Origin: Flavobacteriales bacterium
GTDB lineage: Bacteria > Bacteroidota > Bacteroidia > Flavobacteriales_D > Parvicellaceae
Reading direction: 5' to 3'
Length of the DNA: 64,000 nt
NCBI GenBank assembly: GCA_020635565.1
Contig: JACJZN010000008.1
Span: 372,001-436,000, forward strand
The first letter of the stretch is position 1, and each line of letters starts with the position of its first letter. Positions 9,096-17,202 of this stretch are shown here, in pieces. Below the pieces are notes generated by a model. It had not been told where the DNA came from. It saw nothing but the letters and a program-made list of their open reading frames with translations, and did no database searches. The translations under genes were made by a program, and so were the position numbers.

Positions 9096-10157
9096 ATGAA
9101 GTACATAAAGTATCTTTTCGCTTATATTTCCGTTGGATTAGGATTTTTTGGAGTGTGGATAGGTGGCTGGGGAGCCTGGTTGATACCTGTTTATGCATTT
9201 GTTGCAATTCCTGCGGTGGAGCTACTATTGGAGGGGTCCAAGTACAATCTGGATCAATCAACAGAGAAGACATTGGAGAAAGATCGTGTATTTGATTGGA
9301 TGGTTTATCTGATCGTGCCTTTACAATTTTATATTGTTTTGCTCACCTGTTATCAGTTGAGCGTTAAGCCAGATCGCCCCTGGTGGGAGATTCTTGGGTT
9401 TATTTTTACAGCAGGTATTGCATGTGGCGTATTTGGAATCAATGTAGCTCACGAATTGGGGCACAGAACCAAGAAATACGAGCAATTTTTATCAAAAGCA
9501 TTATTATTGACCTCTTTGTATATGCATTTCTTTATTGAACACAACCGTGGTCACCATAATCGTGTGAGTACAGATGATGATCCAGCTTCTTCTAGATTGA
9601 ATGAACCCTTGTATGTTTTTTGGGGAAGGAGTGTTATTCTGGGCTATGTTTCAGCGTGGAAACTAGAAGCATTTCGACTGAAAAAAATGGGAAGATCGGC
9701 ATTGAGTTTGTATAACGAAATGATCTGGTATACCGTTATTGAAGCTACATGGGTAGTAGGAATTGCATGGTTTTTTGGGTTTACGGTAATGTGGTATTTT
9801 CTGGGGATGGCAACCGTTGGATTTTTATTGTTGGAGACGGTAAATTACATTGAGCATTACGGTCTTAGAAGGCAAAAAGGTGAACACGGTTATCACAAAG
9901 TACTGCCTGTTCATAGTTGGAACAGTAATCACCCACTTGGGAGAATGATCCTGTTCGAACTTAGTCGTCACAGTGATCACCATTTCAGGGCCAACAGAAA
10001 ATATCAGATCCTTCGATATCATGAAGATTCTCCGCAGATGCCAACTGGTTATCCTGGAATGATGGTGTTGTCTTTAGTTCCTCCATTGTGGTTTAAGGTA
10101 ATGAACCCTAGAGTGAAACAACTTCAAGAAAAGTACGAGGAGAAATTGGCGGCTTGA
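9096..10157 (+). CDS. alkB: AlkB-type membrane non-haem di-iron alkane monooxygenase
   Basis: The 353-residue protein has several hydrophobic membrane spans and all the histidine boxes of the AlkB/XylM group: HELGHR (residues 119-124), HNRGHH (149-154) and RHSDHH (291-296), plus the AlkB signature NYIEHYG (250-256). Family members use a di-iron centre to hydroxylate terminal methyl groups of alkanes or related chains, with electrons from rubredoxin. No rubredoxin or rubredoxin reductase gene is nearby. Length is a little short of the ~400 residues of pseudomonad AlkB, as in many marine Bacteroidota homologues. It has its own promoter and stops 2 bp before the end of the convergent DUF4340 gene. 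Membership of the family is secure; the true substrate (alkane or a fatty-acid derivative) is not. Confidence 0.88.
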   Translation: MKYIKYLFAYISVGLGFFGVWIGGWGAWLIPVYAFVAIPAVELLLEGSKYNLDQSTEKTLEKDRVFDWMVYLIVPLQFYIVLLTCYQLSVKPDRPWWEILGFIFTAGIACGVFGINVAHELGHRTKKYEQFLSKALLLTSLYMHFFIEHNRGHHNRVSTDDDPASSRLNEPLYVFWGRSVILGYVSAWKLEAFRLKKMGRSALSLYNEMIWYTVIEATWVVGIAWFFGFTVMWYFLGMATVGFLLLETVNYIEHYGLRRQKGEHGYHKVLPVHSWNSNHPLGRMILFELSRHSDHHFRANRKYQILRYHEDSPQMPTGYPGMMVLSLVPPLWFKVMNPRVKQLQEKYEEKLAA

Positions 10158-10159
10158 TT

Positions 10160-11218
10160 CTATTGAAACTGATAATCCACCTGTTGCTTCGGTAAAAAGT
10201 ACGATTTAGGTTTCATCAATACGTCCCAGCTATAATATTGAACTTTAACAAGCGATTTGCTGCCATTTACACTGCATAGCCCTCTTCCTATATCTACGGC
10301 AAGTCCGCCTGTTTCTGTGTTGTTGTAATTATCCCAAACTTTAGCTTCAGTCTTAGTTCCAACGATATCCGTTATAGTTAAAGTGTATAATGGTATGGAT
10401 GCTAAAATACTATCTTGTTGTTCCGATGAAAGATGTTTTGCCTCTCCTTCATAATAGATGTCTGTGTAATGAGAAACGAAATGCTTTACACCAGATGAAT
10501 CAAACTTAACAACGGGTGAATTATCCCAATTGAGAAGTTTTACTTTTCCTTGAGGTGTAACTTCTACTTTGTAGGATTCTTCCGGGTGTTGGTGATTCTC
10601 TACTTTCACTTCAGCTATCTCACCTGGTTTGTAAATGAATACTCCTGGAAACTTCCATTCCGTTTCCTCAATGAAATATCGTGTATCCAGTGTGCCATAA
10701 ACGCCTGGTTTGTGCATGATGTATGGTTCCGGAGATCGTGTCATCTTTCCTGTAGTTGCATCACGAACTTCGAGAAGCATATAGGTTCCCATATGGTCAT
10801 TGGTCGGTCCTCCTACATACCAGATCTTTTGAGGTTCATCTTCTCCATTGAAGTAGTATTCTACTTTTTTATGGCGCACAGAAAGTTGTTGGATTACATT
10901 TTCTTTTGCGTCTTCAGATAAGGACTGTTTTACCTGAATTTGATAGGCAGTTTCAAGTATAAGATTCACATTGTATGGTTGTGCTTTTTCTCCTGAAGAC
11001 TCAATGATCCATTCTCCTTTTTGACGTAAGAGCGTGATCGATCCCATATCTTTTTCAGTGATTACGATCTTGTCAACCTGAGCAGTGTCTTTGATCTCAA
11101 AGTTCGACAATCCTTCTTCAGCTAATCCGGATTCTTCAGAATTGAATAGAAAGAGCGCATAAATGCTTCCCGCTACTAATAATACTCCTAGTATAATAAG
11201 TGGTAAATTCTTCTTCAT
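10160..11218 (-). CDS. DUF4340 domain protein, third gene of the gldF-gldG unit
   Basis: The 352-residue protein has one N-terminal membrane anchor (LPLIILGVLLVAGSIYALFLF) followed by a long extracytoplasmic region. The pattern VDKIVITEKDMGSITLLRQKGEWII is typical of DUF4340, a family of beta-sheet proteins encoded beside gldG-like ABC genes. The start lies 18 bp after the stop of gldG, so the two are almost certainly co-transcribed. The association suggests a periplasmic partner of the GldFG transporter, but the molecular function of DUF4340 is not known. It ends 2 bp from the convergent alkB gene, with no clear terminator between them. Confidence 0.8.
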   Translation of the reverse strand: MKKNLPLIILGVLLVAGSIYALFLFNSEESGLAEEGLSNFEIKDTAQVDKIVITEKDMGSITLLRQKGEWIIESSGEKAQPYNVNLILETAYQIQVKQSLSEDAKENVIQQLSVRHKKVEYYFNGEDEPQKIWYVGGPTNDHMGTYMLLEVRDATTGKMTRSPEPYIMHKPGVYGTLDTRYFIEETEWKFPGVFIYKPGEIAEVKVENHQHPEESYKVEVTPQGKVKLLNWDNSPVVKFDSSGVKHFVSHYTDIYYEGEAKHLSSEQQDSILASIPLYTLTITDIVGTKTEAKVWDNYNNTETGGLAVDIGRGLCSVNGSKSLVKVQYYSWDVLMKPKSYFLPKQQVDYQFQ

Positions 11219-11236
11219 GATCGTCTCTCTCTTTAA

Positions 11237-13072
11237 TTAGGAGATGTAACGCTTTCTTCTGATCCACCATTGCGATACACCTATCAAGATCACAAAGATA
11301 AAGGGAACCAATAGATTTATCAAAGTCCATTTGCTCTTATTGTAGAAAATCTCATCCTTGTTGAGGAAACGGGGGGGAGAAACACGTGATCGTAAAGGGA
11401 TCAAATACTCGTTTCCCGTCATTCGATCAATCACATTATGAAGGAAAGTAGTATTTCCATAGATCATTTCTCCAGCAACATATGGGTCTAAGTTAACGTT
11501 GATCGGTTTTTGAACATACTGTCCATTTTGAACCGTAAAATGAATGTCGTTTCTCAAGAAGTCACCATCTCCGATGATCATCATGCTTGTTGGTTTGCTT
11601 ATTTCAACAAAGTCTTTATTTTTCTCAGCAAGCTGATTTTTTAAAGTCTCATCAATTCCCTTAAAGAAAGAAGTAAATTCTCCTTCCAGTAACACGGCTA
11701 GGGGCTCCTTCTTGGAGTTCATTTCATTTGGTTTAAAGAATGATCCGGGAGTTTCAATGTTCATGTTGTCCTGAACAAGTACGGCATCATCGTAACGTAT
11801 TCTAGTATACGCTTGAAAAATTCGATACTTGTAATCCGTTTCCAACAGCACCGTTTTCTTGCAGTTCGTCCCTTGGTTGATATTGATGACACTAGGATAA
11901 GTTAATTTAACTCGGCCTATATTCTTAGTCAATTCACTTCCGTCCTTAGATACACAAGCATGTGGATACCATTGTTGAATGATCGGGTTGATCTCAGCTA
12001 CAGGATTATTGAAGTTGTCAAAGTAATAGCGATTCCAGGGCTGAATCCTGAAGTCCCATCTTAGTTGAGGAGCACAGATCTCGTTAGAAATAAAGTTTTG
12101 CTTAATACCAGCTCCGTATTTATAGAGCATTTTCTCCAGATTGGTGTGCTGTAAATTGGGTTCAGAAGACGTGAAGAACTTTCCGGGAATAGCTAAACTA
12201 TCCTCATGAGAATCGATCATGTCGATCGACCAGATCACTTTACCACCGTCCATGATATATTGATCTAAAGCCAATAATTCCATATCGGAAAATGCTTCAT
12301 ATGGCCGAGCAACGATAAGAATGTCAGTTTTATTTAAAGCATTGAAATCAACATATTCTTTGTTGATGGAGTCGTTTTTAACCAATAAATGTACCGTGTC
12401 TACTAAATAAAAGTCCTTGAGTTCCAGGTATGCGGTACTGTTTTCCATATTGGTCAACTCACCATGACCTCTCAAAAATGAAACTGTTTTCTTTGGTTGA
12501 CCAGTTGCGCTGTAAAGACCTTTTAGGAGTTCATACTCTATGTATTTGATCTTGTTCTCGACATAATAAGGGCTGACATCAGTAATATCTGACATAAAAT
12601 CGATCATCACGGTATTACTGTTGTATCGCAGTTCAATGATCGGATAAAATTCGACATAAGAAGCGGAGCCTTGTTCATAAGAAGCTATACGATTTCCTTG
12701 AACTCGCTGAGTCTTGAAAGCTTCAATGTATTTTTTTGTCAATTCAGGGTCGTCCTTAATGTCTATGAACTTGTATTTGATCTTGTTGCCAGCATACGCT
12801 TGAAATTCATCCATTTTGTCCTTGACAGCTTGTCTGAATTTCTGTATTACAGGAGGAAGATCATCTCCATCAAGATAGATGATCACATCCATTACATTTT
12901 CGGCTTCCATTTCCAGGAATTCGATCGTTTTCGGATGGAGAGAGTGTATCTTATCTTCAGTTAGGTCAATTCGGTAAAATTTAAAGCCTGCAATAACATT
13001 GACCACGAAAATGATCCCTACCACAATGGCTAGTTCAATAATGTGTCGATATTTTGGGCTTTTTCTTTTCAT
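11237..13072 (-). CDS. gldG: GldG, gliding-motility-associated ABC transporter substrate-binding-like subunit
   Basis: The 611-residue protein has an N-terminal membrane span (IIELAIVVGIIFVVNVIAGF), a long periplasmic ABC_transp_aux-like region (FYRIDLTEDKIHSLHPKT; ISFLRGHGEL-type segment near residue 200; a GGKVIWSID segment) and a C-terminal span (LINLLVPFIFVILIGVSQWW) with a basic tail. This layout and length match GldG. In Flavobacterium johnsoniae GldA, GldF and GldG form an ABC transporter linked to gliding. The start codon overlaps the gldF stop in a TAATG junction, so translation is probably coupled. No gldA ATPase gene is adjacent, so it is encoded elsewhere if present. Confidence 0.9.
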   Translation of the reverse strand: MKRKSPKYRHIIELAIVVGIIFVVNVIAGFKFYRIDLTEDKIHSLHPKTIEFLEMEAENVMDVIIYLDGDDLPPVIQKFRQAVKDKMDEFQAYAGNKIKYKFIDIKDDPELTKKYIEAFKTQRVQGNRIASYEQGSASYVEFYPIIELRYNSNTVMIDFMSDITDVSPYYVENKIKYIEYELLKGLYSATGQPKKTVSFLRGHGELTNMENSTAYLELKDFYLVDTVHLLVKNDSINKEYVDFNALNKTDILIVARPYEAFSDMELLALDQYIMDGGKVIWSIDMIDSHEDSLAIPGKFFTSSEPNLQHTNLEKMLYKYGAGIKQNFISNEICAPQLRWDFRIQPWNRYYFDNFNNPVAEINPIIQQWYPHACVSKDGSELTKNIGRVKLTYPSVININQGTNCKKTVLLETDYKYRIFQAYTRIRYDDAVLVQDNMNIETPGSFFKPNEMNSKKEPLAVLLEGEFTSFFKGIDETLKNQLAEKNKDFVEISKPTSMMIIGDGDFLRNDIHFTVQNGQYVQKPINVNLDPYVAGEMIYGNTTFLHNVIDRMTGNEYLIPLRSRVSPPRFLNKDEIFYNKSKWTLINLLVPFIFVILIGVSQWWIRRKRYIS

Positions 13073-13800
13073 TACCAGAATCTACTTTGTAATGACAATT
13101 TAGTGCTGAATAAAAACAATACAATTGCACCTAGATAATAAACAACATCTCGCGAGTCAATTACTCCTTTTTGCATGCTTTCAAAATGTTCCTGAATACT
13201 CAGTTTAATAAAAAACAAATCCCATGGAGCTACGAAGTTTTCCGCAAAGAATTGAAAGCCTACATACAAGAGAAAACTTAGTAATACTGCCAAAAGAAAG
13301 GCCACGATTTGATTCTTAGTTATACTGGATGCAAAGTTCCCAATAGCTACAAAGGTCATCGCCAATAAGAACAAGCCCATGTAACTTCCCCATGTACTTG
13401 CATGATCAATATTTCCTTTTACTTCTCCCAATTGGATCACAGAATAGTAATACACTAATGTGGGCAACAGGGCAAACAAAACTAACGTGCTTCCAGCAAA
13501 GAATTTTGCCAGAATGATTCCAAGATCACTGATTGGTTTAGTTAATAGGATCTCTATCGTACCATTTCTGTTCTCATCCGCAAATGAACGCATGGTTATT
13601 GCTGGAATGAGAAACATGAAAACATATGGAGCTATGGCGAATAAGGAATACAACGAAGCTTCACCGTAATCCATAATGTTATTTGGTCCTGAAAAATACC
13701 AGAGAAACATACCTGTAGTAGTGAGGAACACAGCTATGGAGATGTAACCCACAAGTGAATTCAAAAAACTTCTTATTTCTTTCAGGTATAGCGCTTTCAC
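13072..13800 (-). CDS. gldF: GldF, gliding-motility-associated ABC transporter permease
   Basis: The 242-residue polytopic protein has six probable membrane spans and the ABC2-type permease pattern MRSFADENRNGTIEILLTKP near residues 67-86, which is highly conserved in GldF and Nos-like permeases. It is the first gene of the leftward gldF-gldG-DUF4340 unit. A CAAAAATA at 13857-13864, the reverse complement of a TAnnTTTG -7 element, lies about 57 bp upstream of the start and could be its promoter, although no matching -33 element is clear. Confidence 0.9.
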   Translation of the reverse strand: MKALYLKEIRSFLNSLVGYISIAVFLTTTGMFLWYFSGPNNIMDYGEASLYSLFAIAPYVFMFLIPAITMRSFADENRNGTIEILLTKPISDLGIILAKFFAGSTLVLFALLPTLVYYYSVIQLGEVKGNIDHASTWGSYMGLFLLAMTFVAIGNFASSITKNQIVAFLLAVLLSFLLYVGFQFFAENFVAPWDLFFIKLSIQEHFESMQKGVIDSRDVVYYLGAIVLFLFSTKLSLQSRFW

Positions 13801-14103
13801 GATGTCATTATAACTAGAATAATCTGTATGGTAACAGACAAACTATCATGTAGATGCAAAAATAATTGTTGATTAGCTGATGTGTAGTTTAAAAGATTGA
13901 AGTTATAAACATCAAAAAATGAATTGTTGTTTAATAAGTGAACTGCAGGAGTGAATGAGGGAAAGGTTGTTAACTAAATCTGTTTCGATGTAAAATATTG
14001 TTATTCAATGGTTAATGGTGTTTTGGCTGTGGTAAATTGTTCATAACTCAGGTGGACTCAAATGGTTAAACAAAAATCTGTGTAAAACTGCATCTAAGAA
14101 TTT
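13801..14103. other. 303-bp divergent intergenic region between gldF and the UPF0173 gene
   Basis: There is no convincing coding sequence. The only signals are a possible minus-strand -7 element for gldF (CAAAAATA, 13857-13864). I looked for parS-like and DnaA-box-like sequences because parAB follows, and saw no convincing match. Confidence 0.6.
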
Positions 14104-14134
14104 ATTGAATTGGTGCATGATGCACTTAATTTTG
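14104..14134 (+). promoter_or_regulatory. Promoter for UPF0173-parAB cluster
   Basis: ATTG at 14104-14107, a 19-bp spacer and a perfect TAATTTTG at 14127-14134. It decides the downstream start: an upstream in-frame ATG at 14110 lies inside the promoter, so the ATG at 14158 is used. Confidence 0.7.
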
Positions 14135-14157
14135 TAGTATCAATTATTCTATCAACT

Positions 14158-14838
14158 ATGAAAGTGACATTCTTGGGACATGCAACAATTTATGTTGAGA
14201 TCAATGGAAAGAAGATTTTATTCGATCCATTTGTTTCCCCGAATGAATTGGCAAAGGACATAGATGTAGATGCAATTGAGGCGGACTACATATTTGTGTC
14301 ACATGGACATGAGGATCATGTGGCGGATGTAGAGCGCATAGCCAAAAGAACGGGTGCGACTATTGTCTCTAACTTTGAAATTGCCATGTGGTTCAATGCT
14401 AAAGGATGTACGAATTATCATCCAATGAATCATGGTGGTAAATGGAAATTCGATTTTGGAACAGTGAAATATGTAAATGCAGTTCATAGTTCTACCTTGC
14501 CTGATGGGAAGAGTGGAGGGAATCCTGGAGGTTTTGTTTTTGAAACTAGTCAAGGGAATTTTTACTACGCTGGAGATACTGCATTAACAATGGACATGAA
14601 ATTGATTCCTTTAAGTACTAAACTGGATTTTGCAATCCTGCCGATCGGAGATAACTTCACGATGGGGGTAGATGATGCTATTCAGGCAGCACAGTTTGTT
14701 CAGGTAGAAAAAGTGTTGGCAATGCATTTTGATACGTTTGGTTTTATTAGAGTTGATCACAAGCAAGCAATTGCAAAATTTAGAGAGGCAGATATTCAAC
14801 TTACTCTTTTGGGAATAGGTGAATCTGCAGAAATGTAA
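14158..14838 (+). CDS. UPF0173-type metal-dependent hydrolase (metallo-beta-lactamase fold)
   Basis: With the start at 14158 the protein is 226 residues, the usual size for UPF0173/UlaG-like hydrolases. It begins MKVTFLGHATIYVEINGKK, has the metal-binding SHGHEDHVAD motif near residue 50, a second site HSSTLPDG, the GDTAL loop and a final HFDTF. These are the expected ligands of a di-metal MBL centre. Members are cytoplasmic hydrolases whose substrates are mostly unknown. The stop is 10 bp before the parA start, so it probably heads a transcription unit that continues through parA, parB and the DUF5683 gene. Confidence 0.85.
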   Translation: MKVTFLGHATIYVEINGKKILFDPFVSPNELAKDIDVDAIEADYIFVSHGHEDHVADVERIAKRTGATIVSNFEIAMWFNAKGCTNYHPMNHGGKWKFDFGTVKYVNAVHSSTLPDGKSGGNPGGFVFETSQGNFYYAGDTALTMDMKLIPLSTKLDFAILPIGDNFTMGVDDAIQAAQFVQVEKVLAMHFDTFGFIRVDHKQAIAKFREADIQLTLLGIGESAEM

Positions 14839-14848
14839 TAAAAGAATT

Positions 14849-15658
14849 ATGGGAAAAGTAATATCAGTAGCAAATCAGAAGGGTGGAGTAGGAAAAACGA
14901 CCACAGCGATCAATTTGGCAGCGAGCCTTGGAGTGTTAGATAAGAAAACCTTGATCATTGATGCTGATCCGCAGGCAAATGCTACCTCTGGAGTTGGGTT
15001 TGATCCTGCAAATGTAAAGGCTAGTATCTATCAAGCGTTGATCAATGGGGAAGAAGCTGAACATCTTATTCTTCAAACGAATAATCCAAATTTATTTATT
15101 CTTCCAGCCCATATTGATCTGGTAGGTGCAGAGATCGAAATGATCAATTTACCTAACAGAGAGTACATTATGAAGCGGATGATCGATGAAGTAAAAGATC
15201 AGTTTGATTACATCATCATCGACTGTTCACCTTCTTTGGGATTGATCACATTAAATGCTTTGACTGCTTCAGATGCAGTTATGATTCCGGTACAATGTGA
15301 GTATTTTGCATTAGAAGGTCTTGGCAAATTGCTGAATACAGTAAAAATCGTACAATCCAGATTAAATACAGATCTAGAAATAGAAGGATTAGTGCTTACC
15401 ATGTATGATACACGTTTGAGATTAGCGAATCAGGTAGTTGAAGAAGTGAAGACGCATTTCCAACAATTGGTTTTTGATACCTTAATTCATAGAAACACTA
15501 CTCTAGGAGAAGCTCCAAGTCATGGAGAAACGGTTATCATGCACGATGCTACTTGTAAAGGAGCTATTAATTACTTGAACCTAGCGAAAGAACTGATCAC
15601 AAGAAACGAAGAAAGAGCGCTTGCGATTTCTACTAATCAGGTGAGCGATGAGTGCTAA
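14849..15658 (+). CDS. parA: ParA family chromosome-partitioning ATPase
   Basis: The start at 14849 gives 269 residues beginning MGKVISVANQKGGVGKTTTA, with the deviant Walker A motif KGGVGKTT at residues 10-17, Walker A' (DADPQAN), Walker B (YIIIDCSPSLG) and the MIPVQCEYFALEG segment typical of ParA/Soj. An ATG 30 bp earlier would overlap the preceding gene and adds residues not found in the family. ParA moves ParB-parS complexes during chromosome segregation by ATP-dependent binding to DNA. The gene overlaps parB by 11 bp (ATGAGTGCTAA), as in many Bacteroidota. Confidence 0.96.
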   Translation: MGKVISVANQKGGVGKTTTAINLAASLGVLDKKTLIIDADPQANATSGVGFDPANVKASIYQALINGEEAEHLILQTNNPNLFILPAHIDLVGAEIEMINLPNREYIMKRMIDEVKDQFDYIIIDCSPSLGLITLNALTASDAVMIPVQCEYFALEGLGKLLNTVKIVQSRLNTDLEIEGLVLTMYDTRLRLANQVVEEVKTHFQQLVFDTLIHRNTTLGEAPSHGETVIMHDATCKGAINYLNLAKELITRNEERALAISTNQVSDEC

Positions 15659-16550
15659 GAAAGCTGCCCTTGGAAAAGGGTTGGGAGCTTTGTTGGATGC
15701 GTCATCTACTCCTGTTCCTTCTAGACCCGTTGTCAAGACTAATTCCGATACGGAAGTTGGAGAAGGGGGTACGATGTTTCTTTCAATTAATTTGATCGAA
15801 GCCAATCCATTTCAGCCTAGAGCTCATTTTGATAAGGAGGCACTTGATGAATTGACCGATTCTATTAAGTTACATGGGGTGATTCAACCGATCACTGTTC
15901 GGAAGATAGCTGACAATAAGTTTCAGATCATTTCTGGGGAGAGAAGATTTAGAGCTTCTCAGAATGCAGGTTTAAAGGAGATTCCAGTATTTATCCGCAC
16001 GGCTGATGATCAGACAATGCTTGAAATGGCGATCATCGAGAATGTTCAACGTAAAGATCTTAATGCCATTGAAGTTGCATTAAGTTATCAGAGATTGATC
16101 GATGAATGCGATATTACTCAAGAAAAAGTTGGAGAACGAGTAAGTAAGAGCAGGGTATCTGTAACTAATTATCTTCGGTTATTGAATTTGCCGGATGAGA
16201 TTCAGGCAGGAATTCGAGACGAGAGAATTTCTATGGGACATGCCAGAGCTTTGTTAAGTTTTTCAAATGAAGAGGCTATGGTTAAGGTCTATCGAGCTAT
16301 CGTGGAGCACAAATTGAGTGTAAGAAAGGTAGAGGAATTGGCTAGAGAAGAAAAGGATTTAGTCTCACCTAAGCAGAAATCAAAGGCAGTTAAACTGCCT
16401 CAGAACATCGCAGAGTTTCAAGAAAATCTTAGTTTCCATTTGAAAACAAAAGTCAAAGTTTCGCAGGATGCCAATGGTAAGGGAAAGATAACGATCGACT
16501 TTAAAGATCAGGATCATTTAGATAAAATTCTGAGTCTCCTGGATAATTAA
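15648..16550 (+). CDS. parB: ParB/Spo0J family chromosome-partitioning CTPase
   Basis: The 300-residue protein starts with the family-typical KAALGKGLGALL, then an N-terminal CTP-binding domain with NPFQPR and the GERRFRAS motif near residue 100, followed by ENVQRKDLN and the central helix-turn-helix (QEKVGERVSKSRVSVTN) and a C-terminal dimerisation segment. ParB binds parS sites, slides along DNA as a CTP-dependent clamp and recruits SMC. Its start is inside the end of parA, so the two are translationally coupled. No parS-like sequence was found in the window by eye. Confidence 0.95.
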   Translation: MSAKKAALGKGLGALLDASSTPVPSRPVVKTNSDTEVGEGGTMFLSINLIEANPFQPRAHFDKEALDELTDSIKLHGVIQPITVRKIADNKFQIISGERRFRASQNAGLKEIPVFIRTADDQTMLEMAIIENVQRKDLNAIEVALSYQRLIDECDITQEKVGERVSKSRVSVTNYLRLLNLPDEIQAGIRDERISMGHARALLSFSNEEAMVKVYRAIVEHKLSVRKVEELAREEKDLVSPKQKSKAVKLPQNIAEFQENLSFHLKTKVKVSQDANGKGKITIDFKDQDHLDKILSLLDN

Positions 16551-16575
16551 TCTTAAGATCATTCGTTCGGAGCCT

Positions 16576-17145
16576 ATGCGTTTCATTTTGTTCATCTTAC
16601 TAAGTTTATCTATTCTGTTGAATTATGGACAGGACAGTAAGAAAGACTCTTTGGAACATTATAAATTGGATTCTGTTCACAAGCCAAAAATTTCATTGAT
16701 TGCTTCTGCTATTTTTCCTAGTGGGGGTCAGATCTATAATCAGATCTATAAAGTTGAGGGACAACGTAACAATTTATGGTGGAAGCTTCCGATCATCTAT
16801 GGAGGTATAGGAACTTCTGTTTATTTTACGATCTCCAATCAGAATAATTTTAAGGCTTTCAAGAATGAAAGAATTGCACGATTGGATGAGAATTATGTGT
16901 CAACTACTTTCTCTTTTCTTTCGGATAGTCAACTTAAAGTATATCAAAATCAATACGAAAGGTGGCGGAATTTGTCTATAATTGCTGGTTTGGGAGTCTA
17001 TCTTTTGCAGGTGATAGATGCTAATGTAGAAGGACATTTAATGCATTTTGATACATCAGATGATCTGTCATTTCATCTTGAACCCAGTTTTCTTCAAACA
17101 GGCAATACATCCGCACTTGGAATGTCTTTTAGAATTTCTTTCTAA
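16576..17145 (+). CDS. DUF5683 domain protein
   Basis: The 189-residue protein has a signal peptide (MRFILFILLSLSILLNYG) and the DUF5683 pattern KISLIASAIFPSGGQIYNQ followed by a WWKLPIIYGGIG membrane-like segment and a second one (IIAGLGVYLLQVIDANVEGHL). The C-terminus alternates like beta strands and ends in Phe. Proteins of this type are repeatedly found directly after parB in Bacteroidota; their role is unknown. It sits 25 bp after parB. In many relatives dapB and lepB follow; here the next gene is a flavin disulfide-reductase-like enzyme. Confidence 0.8.
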   Translation: MRFILFILLSLSILLNYGQDSKKDSLEHYKLDSVHKPKISLIASAIFPSGGQIYNQIYKVEGQRNNLWWKLPIIYGGIGTSVYFTISNQNNFKAFKNERIARLDENYVSTTFSFLSDSQLKVYQNQYERWRNLSIIAGLGVYLLQVIDANVEGHLMHFDTSDDLSFHLEPSFLQTGNTSALGMSFRISF

Positions 17146-17202
17146 TCCGCCTTTCAGTCTGTAAAATTTACTAACTTGGTATCAAATTACAAGTATTAGA
17201 TC

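Noticed and set aside
13801..14157. Replication origin or parS next to parAB
   Set aside because: No clear DnaA-box cluster or parS dyad was seen by eye; proximity to parAB alone is not enough.
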